A stretch of 30,090 bases of DNA from an uncultured Phascolarctobacterium sp. (GCA_905200645.1 CAJKLD010000028.1:1-30090); one strand, 5' to 3'; shown: positions 17,170 through 24,788, counted from the stretch's first letter. Made by a program: numbers and translations. The notes: generated by a model from the letters alone, not told the origin.

Positions 17170-17789
17170 AACGAATCCTCCTCAAAAAAGCGCTTATGCT
17201 TTTCGTCCATTTCTTCCTCCGGCTGCAATCCAAAGCCATGCTCGTCGCGCAGGTTAGCCAACTGCTGTTCAAAGGAATTTACCTCTGTTGCTTCGGCTCG
17301 CTGCGCTTGTGCTCTGACAATTTCAGCCATGGCTTCGTCTAACGTAGCTTCTTTTTCCAATTCCGTAGTCTGACGCTTAGCCACGCCCTCCACATTTACA
17401 TCTACAAACTGCACTTCATAGCCGGTCATAGCTTCAATGGCATCTTTAACCTTTTCCTGAACTTCCAAGGCAATTTCCGGAATACAGTAGCCATATTCCA
17501 CGTTAATATAAATGCTGGCATTAACCATTTTGCCGTCAAATTTCAAGCGCACCCCTTTGGAAGCATTTTCTTTTCCCAAAAAGCGGTTGATGCCGTCAGT
17601 AAAACCGCCGCTCATACCAACTACGCCGGCAACCTCCTGCGCCGCTAAGCTGGCAACAATACAAATTACTTCATCAGCAATACGAATATCGCCAAAGTCC
17701 TCAAGCTTTTCATCCTTTAGCTCTGCATCATTATTTTCAGCCTGCAAAGATATTTTTTTATCGTCAAGCTGATTTATATTTTGCTGCAT
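17166..17789 (-). CDS. asp23: Asp23/Gls24 family envelope-stress protein
   Basis: A 207-residue cytoplasmic protein. The Asp23 domain spans about residues 30-135 (IADEVICIVASLAAQEVAGVVG, the INVEYG strand, then VQEKVKDAIEAMTGYEV). A charged N-terminal lead (~28 residues) and a long acidic C-terminal tail are extra to the minimal ~140-residue domain. Members form a layer beneath the membrane and respond to alkaline or cell-wall stress. AGGAGGT stands seven bases before the ATG. It is the first gene of the 15-gene operon, so housekeeping genes such as dxs and recN may share its promoter. Confidence 0.88.
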   Translation of the reverse strand: MQQNINQLDDKKISLQAENNDAELKDEKLEDFGDIRIADEVICIVASLAAQEVAGVVGMSGGFTDGINRFLGKENASKGVRLKFDGKMVNASIYINVEYGYCIPEIALEVQEKVKDAIEAMTGYEVQFVDVNVEGVAKRQTTELEKEATLDEAMAEIVRAQAQRAEATEVNSFEQQLANLRDEHGFGLQPEEEMDEKHKRFFEEDSL

Positions 17790-17849
17790 GCAAAGTACCT
17801 CCTATGTAGTAAGTAGCAAATAAAAACAATCACCCATTTTTATCTTTTA

Positions 17850-17858
17850 ATTATACCA
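17850..17858 (-). promoter_or_regulatory. extended -10 promoter of the asp23 operon
   Basis: On the minus strand TGG precedes a consensus TATAAT (17850-17855), an extended -10 element. No -35 of quality is present at 16-18 bases. It is about 60 bases before the asp23 start and downstream of the efp terminator, so it would be the operon's own promoter. Confidence 0.45.
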
Positions 17859-17901
17859 CAACAGCAACGTAATTTATACACTTTCTATGCATAAGTTGCA
17901 T

Positions 17902-17936
17902 AAAAAAACAGCAACGATTGTAACGCTGCTGTTTTT
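17902..17936 (-). terminator. rho-independent terminator of efp
   Basis: On the minus strand AACAGCAGCG pairs with CGTTGCTGTT (one G-T pair) around a 7-base loop and is followed by seven T. The A-run on the left gives some bidirectional potential. It separates the efp cluster from the asp23 operon. Confidence 0.88.
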
Positions 17937-17966
17937 AGTACTACAATTTTTAAATTTACGCTACTC

Positions 17967-18524
17967 TTATGCGCGGGAAATATAATCGCCGGTACGAGTA
18001 TCAATAGCTAATACGTCGCCCTCGTTGATAAACAGAGGAACTTTAACAACATAGCCTGTGTCCATGGTCGCATTTTTACTGCCGCCGGTAGCGGTATCGC
18101 CTTTAATGCCGGGTTCGGTTTCAACTACAGTCAGTTCAACAGTATTAGGCAGATCAACGCCCAATACACGACCTTCGTAAATCATAATCTTAACGTCCAT
18201 GTTTTCTTTGAGGAAGTTCAAAGCAGTACCCAAAGTTTCTTTGGACAATTCAGTTTGTTCATAGGTTTCGTTATCCATGAATACGTACATGCCGTCAGAT
18301 TCATAGAGATATTGCATTTCACGGCGGTCAATACGAGCTTTAGGCAGACGCTCGCCTGCGTTAAAGGTACGCTCAACTACAGCACCGGTGCACAAATTAC
18401 GCATTTTAGCACGAACAAAAGCTGCGCCCTTACCAGGTTTTACATGTTGGAACTCAACAACCTGCCATGCGTCACCGTCGATGGTTACAGTTACGTTAGT
18501 TTTGAATTCATTTGTGGAAATCAT
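17967..18524 (-). CDS. efp: translation elongation factor P
   Basis: A 185-residue, three-domain factor that rescues ribosomes stalled at polyproline. Domain I carries the loop PGKGAAF with Lys32, the residue modified in other species; the EarP-type Arg is not used here. The C-terminal signature region (KNATMDTGYVVKVPLFINEGD) is intact. No epmA/epmB or ymfI-like modification gene is in the window. AGGAGGG precedes the ATG. It follows pepP by 26 bases, a pairing that is very common in Bacillota. Confidence 0.97.
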   Translation of the reverse strand: MISTNEFKTNVTVTIDGDAWQVVEFQHVKPGKGAAFVRAKMRNLCTGAVVERTFNAGERLPKARIDRREMQYLYESDGMYVFMDNETYEQTELSKETLGTALNFLKENMDVKIMIYEGRVLGVDLPNTVELTVVETEPGIKGDTATGGSKNATMDTGYVVKVPLFINEGDVLAIDTRTGDYISRA

Positions 18525-18550
18525 TGGAAGCCCTCCTATAATTTTTAATT

Positions 18551-19624
18551 TTAAACAATTTCAATAAGCTGCTTTTTGACTCCATTCAGGGCACGGGCGC
18601 CTTCATCCGTCAAAACAACAGTATCTTCTATACGAACCCCGCCTTTGCCGGGAATGTATATACCTGGTTCAATGGTAAAAACCATCCCAGTTTGCAGCAC
18701 AGTACTGCCTCGTTTATTGATATTAGGCATTTCGTGAATTTCTAAACCCACGCCATGACCTGTACCGTGAACATAATAATCACCATAACCGCAGCCAGTA
18801 ATAACCTTGCGTACAATAGCATCGAGTTCCATACCCGTTATGCCGGCCTGAGCAGCTTTTAGTCCTTTACGCTGCGCTTCCTCAACAATGGTATAAATTT
18901 CCTTTTGCCAAGTGTTGGCCATGCCTAACAGAACCGTGCGCGTCATATCGCTATGATAACCCTTATACACAGCGCCAAAGTCAAAAGTAATAAAATCACC
19001 AATTTCCAACACCTTATCGCTGGCCATACCATGTGGTAAAGCGCTGCGCACGCCGCTGGCTACAATTGTATCAAAGGAAGCTTTTTCACTGCCGTGGGCG
19101 CGCATATAATATTCTAAACGACCGGCAAGACTTCTTTCCGTTATACCGGGATGAATATCGTTGAGCAGCTCCACAAAGGCTTCGTCAGCAATACTGGCTG
19201 CCTTCAACAGCAGTTCTAATTCCTTTTTATCCTTAATCATACGGATATCGCTAAAGTCTAAGCTTTCCATAGGAGTTTCATCTAAAAGCTCCTGCAATAT
19301 CACATAATCATTATAGCTGTACCAAGCGCCGTCAAATCCAACTACCGCAGAACCGGATTTTTTGACTAAGTTTGCCGCCGTCTCCCAAATACTGTTAGCG
19401 TTGGCAGGAGTGTATTCCAGCACCTTAAACAGCTTCATTTCAGACTTCGCCTGTTCAGTGTAGCGTCCGTCTGTAATCAGCACGCCCTGCCTGCGATCTA
19501 AGTAAAACAAGCTGGAATCGCCTGTAAAACCGGTAAGATAGCGGATTGTGGTAACATCCTTAATAATGACACTATCCACAGCATGTTTCGCCATAAGCTC
19601 AAAAACCTTATTGATGCGCGTCAT
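18551..19624 (-). CDS. pepP: Xaa-Pro aminopeptidase (peptidase family M24)
   Basis: A 357-residue proline-specific peptidase with a creatinase-like N-terminal domain (~130 residues) and a pita-bread catalytic domain. The dinuclear metal ligands are visible: Asp in DFITFDFGAVY, Asp in YHSDMTRTV, His in GTGHGVGLEIHE, Glu in FTIEPGIY and Glu in VRIEDTV. It removes the first residue from peptides with proline second, or cleaves Xaa-Pro dipeptides; these cannot be separated by eye. AGAGGT precedes the ATG. Confidence 0.93.
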   Translation of the reverse strand: MTRINKVFELMAKHAVDSVIIKDVTTIRYLTGFTGDSSLFYLDRRQGVLITDGRYTEQAKSEMKLFKVLEYTPANANSIWETAANLVKKSGSAVVGFDGAWYSYNDYVILQELLDETPMESLDFSDIRMIKDKKELELLLKAASIADEAFVELLNDIHPGITERSLAGRLEYYMRAHGSEKASFDTIVASGVRSALPHGMASDKVLEIGDFITFDFGAVYKGYHSDMTRTVLLGMANTWQKEIYTIVEEAQRKGLKAAQAGITGMELDAIVRKVITGCGYGDYYVHGTGHGVGLEIHEMPNINKRGSTVLQTGMVFTIEPGIYIPGKGGVRIEDTVVLTDEGARALNGVKKQLIEIV

Positions 19625-19680
19625 TAGTTTACCTCTTTTCCCCTAAATTGCCACCTAATGCTAGAAGTTACCTTAATATT

Positions 19681-19923
19681 TTACCACTCATTGGCAAAAC
19701 TATCAACAATTTCTACGTCAAATGGCATATTTTCTATGATATCCATAGTATCAAAATAGGTGTCAGGCGTTACATAAAATTTAATCAGGCCGGCACTGCC
19801 ATCCACAGTACTCACTAAAGCTAAATGCTCGTAGCCTTCCATAATCCAGTTTACGTCTGCAATATGCTCAGGCTCCACCTGAGCATAAATCATACTGTGA
19901 GGTTCAGGGGAATTATCACTCAT
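19681..19923 (-). CDS. DUF4911 domain protein
   Basis: An 80-residue soluble protein of unknown function. The body IYAQVEPEHIADVNWIMEGYEHLALVST, then GLIKFYVTPD, resembles the DUF4911 family, which is regularly found directly after U32 peptidase genes. It reads like a small ferredoxin-fold regulatory domain of beta-alpha-beta type, which is inference. Its ATG follows the U32 stop without a gap, so the two proteins are probably made together and may interact. Confidence 0.75.
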   Translation of the reverse strand: MSDNSPEPHSMIYAQVEPEHIADVNWIMEGYEHLALVSTVDGSAGLIKFYVTPDTYFDTMDIIENMPFDVEIVDSFANEW

Positions 19924-21168
19924 TTATTTAACAACCTTTCTGCGTAATAAGCTAAATGGTAAAAGTTCTATATCGCTGTAAGCGGAAAATTTTTGCTGTG
20001 CATGGGGCGCGCACTCAACAACTTCGCCGGTTTCATCCTGCATAGCAGTTAAAACAAAGGGCATCAGCTGTCCGTCAGGCATTAAAAGCTCTAAGGACTC
20101 GCCTGCCTTAACATTGTTGCGCTGCTCAAAATACGCGCGCTTTTGCTCTGCGTCATAACCGGTAACAATGCCTATAAAATCGTGGGTCTGCTCGTATTTG
20201 GAGCTGGTATAAACCTGCGCGTTTCTGTCAGGCTTGGCTACCGCAAAACCTGTAGTGTACTGACGGTGCGAAACCTTGTTAAGCTCGGTAATCCAGCTTT
20301 CAGAAACATGATAATTTTTTCTGTCAGCCCAGCAAGCGTCAATAGCCTTGCGGTAGACGCTGACCACTGTAGCTACATAATGCACGCTTTTCATGCGGCC
20401 TTCAATTTTCAGGCTGCAAATGCCGGCGTCCATCAGCTCCGGCAAATATTCTATCAAGCACAAATCCTTGGAATTCATCACATAGGTTCCGTGCTCGTCC
20501 TCTTCTAAATCAAAATATTCTCCGGGACGCTTCTGCTCGCCTAATTTATACATATTATATTCCCAACGGCAGGCTTGCGTACATGCGCCGCGATTGCCGT
20601 CGCGTCCGGTCAAATAGCTGCTTAGCAGACAGCGACCGCTGTAGGAAATACACATTGCGCCGTGCACAAAGGTTTCCAGCTCCACAGAGGTTTTGTCGCT
20701 GATTTCGGCAATCTCTTTTAAAGAAAGCTCACGCGCCAAAACTACGCGCTCCGCGCCCAACTGCTCCCACGCCTTCACCGAAGCAAAATTGGTAGTGTTG
20801 GCCTGCGTACTTACATGCAGCGCCATGTTGGGCACTACCTCCCGCGCAGTCTGCCACACGCCTAAATCGCTGATTAATAGAGCGTCCACCTTAGCTTTTT
20901 CCAAAGCTAAAAGATACTCCGGCAGCTTGTTGATATCCTCGTTATGAGCAAAAATATTTACTGTTACATAAACCTTTTTCCCCAATTGGTGAGCGTATTC
21001 AGTTATCTCGACAATCTCCGGCAAATCAAAATTATTGGCAAAAGCTCTGAGGCCAAACATTTTTCCGCCTAAATAAATTGCGTCGGCGCCATACAAAAGA
21101 GCCATTTTACCCTTTTCCATATTGCCTGCCGGCGCCAAAAGCTCCGGCTTGATTAAAGCTCTAGTCAT
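19924..21168 (-). CDS. U32 family protein, probable tRNA hydroxylation enzyme (TrhP-like)
   Basis: A 414-residue protein with an N-terminal TIM-barrel-like U32 domain (PELLAPAGNMEKGKMALLYGADAIYLGG) and a C-terminal beta-barrel. The conserved cysteine region is CISYSGRCLLSSYLTGRD followed by GACTQACRWEY; these four cysteines ligate an Fe-S cluster in the RlhA/TrhP group. Members of the group make 5-hydroxyuridine at tRNA position 34 or hydroxycytidine in rRNA using prephenate-linked chemistry; the old peptidase label is probably wrong for this branch. GGAGG precedes the ATG. Its place between mltG and the DUF4911/pepP genes matches the yrrL-yrrN-yrrO neighbourhood of Bacillus, which supports a TrhP role. 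Confidence 0.82.
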   Translation of the reverse strand: MTRALIKPELLAPAGNMEKGKMALLYGADAIYLGGKMFGLRAFANNFDLPEIVEITEYAHQLGKKVYVTVNIFAHNEDINKLPEYLLALEKAKVDALLISDLGVWQTAREVVPNMALHVSTQANTTNFASVKAWEQLGAERVVLARELSLKEIAEISDKTSVELETFVHGAMCISYSGRCLLSSYLTGRDGNRGACTQACRWEYNMYKLGEQKRPGEYFDLEEDEHGTYVMNSKDLCLIEYLPELMDAGICSLKIEGRMKSVHYVATVVSVYRKAIDACWADRKNYHVSESWITELNKVSHRQYTTGFAVAKPDRNAQVYTSSKYEQTHDFIGIVTGYDAEQKRAYFEQRNNVKAGESLELLMPDGQLMPFVLTAMQDETGEVVECAPHAQQKFSAYSDIELLPFSLLRRKVVK

Positions 21169-21217
21169 TAAAATCCTCCATTATAAATAGCTTAACGACT
21201 TTATCTATAAAATTTTA

Positions 21218-22249
21218 TCAGCCTATATCTTTGATGGCCTGCAAATGCTCCTGATAAGTTTTTGTAAAACGGTGATGTCCGTCCTTTTCAGCGACAAAGT
21301 ATAAATACTCCGTTTTTTCAGGCGCCAGTACAGCTTTGATTGCCGCAAGGCTAGGACTACCTATAGGTCCGGGTGGCAAGCCGGGATTTTGATAAGTGTT
21401 ATACGGACTTTGGATTTTCAAATCATCATAGGTAATGATTTCTTTTTGCGCGCCTAAAAGATATTGAATGGTAGTGTCCGACTGGATAGGCATACCAATC
21501 GCCAAACGCCGCAAAAATACGCCTGCTATTTTTGGCTGTTCCTCGGCGTAAACCGCTTCCAGCTCTACCATAGCCGCTAAATTCACCACGTCGCGCAGCT
21601 TTAAACCGCGTTCTTCAGCCAACTGCACAATTTTATTTTCCTGCATTTCCGTATCAAACTGACGCACCAAAATTTCTAAAATTTTTTCTTCGCTCAAGCC
21701 TACGGGAATTTCGTAGGTCGCAGGATAAATAAAGCCCTCTGCTTTGAACAGAACATTGGTATCATCAGTCTGCATATATGTATAAGGAGCGTAATTTTTA
21801 GCCGCAGCAATAAAGTTTTCGGCGCTGCCAAGTCCCTCTGCCTCTATCTTTTGAGCAGTTTTCACAACCGTATAGCCTTCAGGTACAGTAAAATGCAGCA
21901 GCTTTACTCTGCCCTTAACCATAACGTCCACAATCTGGCTGTTGCTTAGGCCACCGTTAATTTGATAAGGCCCTGCCTGCAATTTAGTGGCCAAGCCCTT
22001 AAAGCGCGCTTCCAAACGAAAAGCCGCCGGATCCTTAACCAGCTTTTTTTCGTGCAGCAAAACGGCAATCTCCGCCGTGGTCATGCCTTCTTTAACTATA
22101 ATCAGATGCGAGCCTTGCGCGGCAAAATCCTTATTATTACCCCAAACATGCAGCAACAGCAAAAAGCAAACCAACGGCACAGCTACAGCAGCCAACGCTG
22201 CATAATACCATTTAGCCTTCAACCACTGCTTGATTTTTTCTCCATCCAT
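21218..22249 (-). CDS. mltG: endolytic murein transglycosylase MltG
   Basis: A 343-residue protein that cuts nascent glycan strands and so sets peptidoglycan chain length. One N-terminal membrane helix (about residues 13-36, YYAALAAVAVPLVCFLLLL) is followed by a LysM-like domain (HLIIVKEGMTTAEIAVLL) and the YceG catalytic domain. The catalytic Glu lies in VNLAAMVELEA, equivalent to the usual A-S-I-V-E-K-E-A. The end region RFTKTYQEHLQAI is normal. An in-frame TTG at 22258 has no ribosome site; GGGGA lies about ten bases before the ATG at 22249, which is chosen. A terminator-like hairpin stands between this gene and the one upstream. Confidence 0.93.
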   Translation of the reverse strand: MDGEKIKQWLKAKWYYAALAAVAVPLVCFLLLLHVWGNNKDFAAQGSHLIIVKEGMTTAEIAVLLHEKKLVKDPAAFRLEARFKGLATKLQAGPYQINGGLSNSQIVDVMVKGRVKLLHFTVPEGYTVVKTAQKIEAEGLGSAENFIAAAKNYAPYTYMQTDDTNVLFKAEGFIYPATYEIPVGLSEEKILEILVRQFDTEMQENKIVQLAEERGLKLRDVVNLAAMVELEAVYAEEQPKIAGVFLRRLAIGMPIQSDTTIQYLLGAQKEIITYDDLKIQSPYNTYQNPGLPPGPIGSPSLAAIKAVLAPEKTEYLYFVAEKDGHHRFTKTYQEHLQAIKDIG

Positions 22250-22293
22250 ACGCAGCAATTCCCCATTCGTAAAAAATTCACTTGGGTTTACAT

Positions 22294-22318
22294 AAAAATA
22301 CCGGACCTAAGTCCGGTG
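22294..22318 (-). terminator. terminator hairpin between DUF1292 gene and mltG
   Basis: On the minus strand ACCGGAC pairs exactly with GTCCGGT around a TTAG loop and is followed by ATTTTTATG. It starts four bases after the DUF1292 stop codon. The T-run is short (five), so partial read-through into mltG is likely. Confidence 0.75.
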
Positions 22319-22321
22319 CTT

Positions 22322-22675
22322 TTATTCTTCTTCGCAGTATTGATCGTACAGCTCAGCAACGGCTTCGTATTCTTCATCGGTAGGACCAACGTAAATCGCT
22401 TCACCATTTTCGTCAAAATCAATACGGGCAATAATGCAGACGTCGTCATCATCTTCTTCATGCTCATGGTGATGGCATTCACATTCCTCATCCTCGCAGC
22501 AGTCCTCGTCAATACCAACTAAAACTGCAAAGTTTTTGCCGTCGTAAGGAATAATCATTTCTTCCATAAAATAGCTTTCGTTACCCTGCTCGTCGGTTAA
22601 AACAACTACGTTAACTTCCTCTGCATCTTCCTGCATGGCTTCTAATTCTTCATTTTTAATATCTTTTTCAGACAT
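22322..22675 (-). CDS. DUF1292 protein with Cys/His/acidic insert
   Basis: A 117-residue acidic protein of unknown function. The DUF1292 frame is seen in VVVLTDEQGNESYFMEEMIIPYDGKNFAVLV and the C-terminal EEYEAVAELYDQY. Between them, about residues 58-79, lies a block CCEDEECECHHHEHEEDDDD-like in composition: four cysteines, four histidines and many acids. This looks able to bind metal; it is inference. AGAGGT precedes the ATG. It sits between ruvX and mltG, as its Bacillus relative yrzB does. Confidence 0.82.
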   Translation of the reverse strand: MSEKDIKNEELEAMQEDAEEVNVVVLTDEQGNESYFMEEMIIPYDGKNFAVLVGIDEDCCEDEECECHHHEHEEDDDDVCIIARIDFDENGEAIYVGPTDEEYEAVAELYDQYCEEE

Positions 22676-22737
22676 AGGTACACCTCTTTTCGCAAAAATA
22701 ATTTATATCATATTTTATAATACAGTTTGGGTTTCTG

Positions 22738-23160
22738 TCAAATCTTAAAGCTTTTACTGTCGAGATAATTTTGTAAAATTACCACGGCCGCCATCATATC
22801 GATAACCTGCTTGCGTTTTTTACGGCGCATATCCGCGTCTACCAAAACCTTTTCGGCGGCAACGGTGGATAATCTTTCATCCCAAAGCACTACCTTACAA
22901 GCGGGAAACATTTCCTTCAACCGTTTAGCCATAACTGCGCAGGCCTGCGCTCTTTCGCCAATGGTACCGTTCATATTTTTAGGATAACCGACGACTAAGG
23001 TATCTACCTCATGCTCTTGAATAAGCTGAGCAATGCGCGCGTAATCGCGTTCTTCCGTAGTACGCTTAATGGTTTCCACACCGTTGGCAATCATACCCAA
23101 CAAATCGCTGACGGCAATACCTATGGTTCTTGTGCCCACGTCCAGGGACATTTTGCGCAT
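22738..23160 (-). CDS. ruvX: RuvX/YqgF family putative pre-16S rRNA nuclease
   Basis: A 140-residue RNase H-fold nuclease, implicated in 16S rRNA 5' maturation; also annotated as a Holliday junction resolvase. MSLDVGTRTIGIAVSD near the start holds the first catalytic Asp; VVGYPKNMNGTIGERA and LWDERLSTVAAEKVL carry the other conserved acids. An in-frame TTG at 23178 is possible, but AAGGAG stands nine bases before the ATG at 23158-23160 and overlaps nothing else, so this is the start. It follows ireB by 19 bases. Confidence 0.93.
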   Translation of the reverse strand: MRKMSLDVGTRTIGIAVSDLLGMIANGVETIKRTTEERDYARIAQLIQEHEVDTLVVGYPKNMNGTIGERAQACAVMAKRLKEMFPACKVVLWDERLSTVAAEKVLVDADMRRKKRKQVIDMMAAVVILQNYLDSKSFKI

Positions 23161-23179
23161 GTGGTCAACTCCTTGCAAT

Positions 23180-23440
23180 TTATTTTTTGATTTGCTGTAA
23201 ATAATTTATCACCATGGCCTCGATAAGCTCATAACGCTCATGACGGCGCAGCTTAGTGCGGGCATTATCATAACTGGTAATATATGTAGGGTCGCCGCTA
23301 AGCAAATAGCCTGCCAGCTGATCTACAGGATTATAGCCTTTTTTCTCCAAGGCAGCATAAACTTCTTTTATAGTTTCAGCAACGTCCAGCTTTTCCGGCT
23401 GACATTTAAACATCATTGTTTCTTGCGATACTTCAGACAT
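23180..23440 (-). CDS. ireB: IreB family regulatory phosphoprotein (UPF0297)
   Basis: An 86-residue protein starting MSEVSQETMMFKCQPEK, with the family core YAALEKKGYNPVDQLAGYLLSGDPTYITSY and NARTKLRRHERYELIEA. IreB of Enterococcus is phosphorylated on N-terminal threonines by the PASTA kinase IreK and tunes cephalosporin tolerance; Thr8 here lies in the equivalent segment. The frame is open 15 codons upstream, but AAAGGAG stands eight bases before the ATG at 23440. alaS, which often precedes ireB, is not here; tRNA-Pro is. It is the first gene of the cluster that leads to mltG, consistent with cell-wall control. Confidence 0.93.
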   Translation of the reverse strand: MSEVSQETMMFKCQPEKLDVAETIKEVYAALEKKGYNPVDQLAGYLLSGDPTYITSYDNARTKLRRHERYELIEAMVINYLQQIKK

Positions 23441-23475
23441 TTTTACCACTCCTTTCGGCTTGTCTTCAATTATAT

Positions 23476-23484
23476 ATTGTAACA
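23476..23484 (-). promoter_or_regulatory. possible promoter of the ireB cluster
   Basis: On the minus strand TGT precedes TACAAT (23476-23481), an extended -10 form, about 30 bases before the ireB ribosome site. The -35 region is poor. It stands just downstream of the tRNA-Pro terminator, where a promoter is expected. Confidence 0.4.
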
Positions 23485-23529
23485 CAAACCTGCACTTTTT
23501 TACAGTAAGTAAAATGTATTCTTTTTGTT

Positions 23530-23564
23530 AGAAAAAAGAAAAACCCGCATAAGCATGCGAGTTT
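23530..23564 (-). terminator. rho-independent terminator of tRNA-Pro
   Basis: On the minus strand AAACTCGCAT pairs with ATGCGGGTTT (one G-T pair) around GCTT, followed by TTCTTTTTTC. It lies 15 bases after the tRNA 3' end. Confidence 0.88.
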
Positions 23565-23578
23565 CTACATTTTGAAAT

Positions 23579-23655
23579 TGGTCGGGGCGGCGAGATTCGA
23601 ACTCACGGCCTCTTGTACCCGAAACAAGCGCGCTACCAAACTGCGCCACGCCCCG
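23579..23655 (-). tRNA. tRNA-Pro (anticodon CGG)
   Basis: A 77-base tRNA. Acceptor CGGGGCG pairs with CGCCCCG, discriminator A, encoded CCA. The anticodon stem CTTGT/ACAAG closes loop TTCGGGT, so the anticodon is CGG, reading CCG. The T-arm GAGTTCGAATCTC and D-arm GCGCAGTTTGGTAGCGC are regular. It has its own promoter and terminator. Confidence 0.96.
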
Positions 23656-23692
23656 ACATTCATCGCTGACATTTACATCAGCAACGAGTAAT

Positions 23693-23721
23693 ATTATAAA
23701 GCATCAATGTATCTTTGTCAA
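23693..23721 (-). promoter_or_regulatory. consensus promoter of tRNA-Pro
   Basis: On the minus strand perfect TTGACA (23716-23721), 17-base spacer and perfect TATAAT (23693-23698), 38 bases before the mature tRNA. Confidence 0.87.
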
Positions 23722-23750
23722 CACCTTTTTGCTTTATTTTAAACAAGCTT

Positions 23751-24086
23751 TTAGCCTTGAGTTACCACGCGAATGCTGGTTACTCCAAAAGCCTGCGCAA
23801 TCGCCGGTAAAATTTCGCGTTCAATATTAGTACGATGCAGCTCGCTTTCTGCCACCAGCATAATGCGGGTGTCTGCATAATTAATATTATGAACTCTGCT
23901 TACCAGTCTCTTAAAAGTATCTTCGCCGATAATTTCTTTAAGCTTTTGCAGACGCTCAAACACTTCCGGTTTTTCTTTTTGCATTCTTACTTCTAACGGA
24001 GTAAAAGGAATGGTTACCACACGAGCATCACGAGCTAGGACAAAATTTTCCTCGCCTTCGCCGGGCACAACTAAATCTTCACGCAT
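23751..24086 (-). CDS. small protein resembling the DnaA N-terminal domain
   Basis: A 111-residue soluble protein that I do not recognise with certainty. After a ~30-residue lead (MREDLVVPGEGEENF), the rest follows the layout of DnaA domain I: helix FERLQKLKEIIGEDTFKRLV, a strand with ADTRIMLVAESE, then helix RTNIEREILPAIAQAFG and a last strand IRVV. DnaA domain I mediates self-contact and binding of DnaB and regulators; a free copy could be an adaptor or antagonist, which is inference. An upstream in-frame TTG is rejected because GGAGGA lies between it and the ATG at 24086. It has a good promoter and ends 30 bases before the tRNA-Pro -35. Confidence 0.6.
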   Translation of the reverse strand: MREDLVVPGEGEENFVLARDARVVTIPFTPLEVRMQKEKPEVFERLQKLKEIIGEDTFKRLVSRVHNINYADTRIMLVAESELHRTNIEREILPAIAQAFGVTSIRVVTQG

Positions 24087-24149
24087 TTTATATTCCTCCA
24101 ATACAGTTAAAGCTAAATAAACCTGCCATTTGCAAGATTTCTTCTTAAT

Positions 24150-24178
24150 ATTATATGCTACAAAGACTTTTCAGTCAA
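24150..24178 (-). promoter_or_regulatory. promoter of the DnaA-N-like gene
   Basis: On the minus strand TTGACT (24173-24178), 17-base spacer, TATAAT (24150-24155). The leader to the ATG at 24086 is about 57 bases. Confidence 0.75.
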
Positions 24179-24249
24179 GCAGCAGGATTTTTCGCGTTCG
24201 AGTAGAATAATAGTAAAAAAATAAATAAAAAATTTTAAGGAGGATTATT

Positions 24250-24690
24250 ATGTCTCTCAAGGAAGATTTTAAAAAATTTGCTATGCGCGGCAATGTTATA
24301 GATATGGCTGTTGGCGTAATTATTGGCGGTGCCTTTGGCAAAATCGTCGGTTCTTTAGTAAATGACGTTATCATGCCGCCTATCGGTATGGCGATGGGCA
24401 AAATAGATTTCACAAATCTTTTTGTCAGCTTAAATGGTAAAGAATATGCTACTTTAGAAGCAGCAAAAAAAGCCGGAGCTCCTATTTTGGCTTACGGTAA
24501 CTTTATCAATACTATTATTGACTTTTTAATTTTAGCTTTTGTTATCTTTTTGATGATTCGCCAAATCAACAAGCTCACTCCTCCGCCGGCACCCAAACCG
24601 GAGCCGCGTTTGTGCCCTTACTGCAAATCTGAAATTGCTGACGACGCAACGCGTTGCCCACATTGTACTTCTCATTTAGAAACAAAATAA
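24250..24690 (+). CDS. mscL: large-conductance mechanosensitive channel MscL with C-terminal zinc ribbon
   Basis: A 146-residue inner-membrane protein that opens under hypo-osmotic stress. The start FKKFAMRGNVIDMAVGVIIGGAFGKIV is the N-terminal helix and TM1; TM2 is FINTIIDFLILAFVIFLMI; the periplasmic loop is short. After a proline-rich linker (PPPAPKPEP), the tail has CPYC and CPHC separated by 11 residues, a rubredoxin-like zinc ribbon in place of the usual charged helix bundle. Similar tails occur in some other MscL proteins. AAGGAGG precedes the ATG. Single-gene unit with a terminator after it. Confidence 0.95.
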   Translation: MSLKEDFKKFAMRGNVIDMAVGVIIGGAFGKIVGSLVNDVIMPPIGMAMGKIDFTNLFVSLNGKEYATLEAAKKAGAPILAYGNFINTIIDFLILAFVIFLMIRQINKLTPPPAPKPEPRLCPYCKSEIADDATRCPHCTSHLETK

Positions 24691-24716
24691 TAAATCATAA
24701 TAATTATTCTGTTGCA

Positions 24717-24757
24717 AAGCACTGCAAGGCAAAAGCTATGCCCTGCGGTGCTTTTTT
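24717..24757 (+). terminator. rho-independent terminator of mscL
   Basis: AAGCACTGCAAGGCA pairs with TGCCCTGCGGTGCTT (one mismatch and one G-T pair) around AAAGCTA-type loop, followed by six T. Confidence 0.87.
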
Positions 24758-24759
24758 AA

Positions 24760-24788
24760 TTGCTAAAATATTCTCAATAAGGTATAAT
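24760..24788 (+). promoter_or_regulatory. promoter of tyrS
   Basis: TTGCTA (24760-24765), 17-base spacer and consensus TATAAT (24783-24788). The leader is only about 55 bases and contains a small hairpin GCTTACA/TGTAAGC (24804-24826); it is too short for a T-box riboswitch. Confidence 0.7.

Noticed and set aside
21962..22522. 186-codon plus-strand open frame
   Set aside because: It is antisense to mltG and the DUF1292 gene, crosses a terminator hairpin and lacks a start signal.
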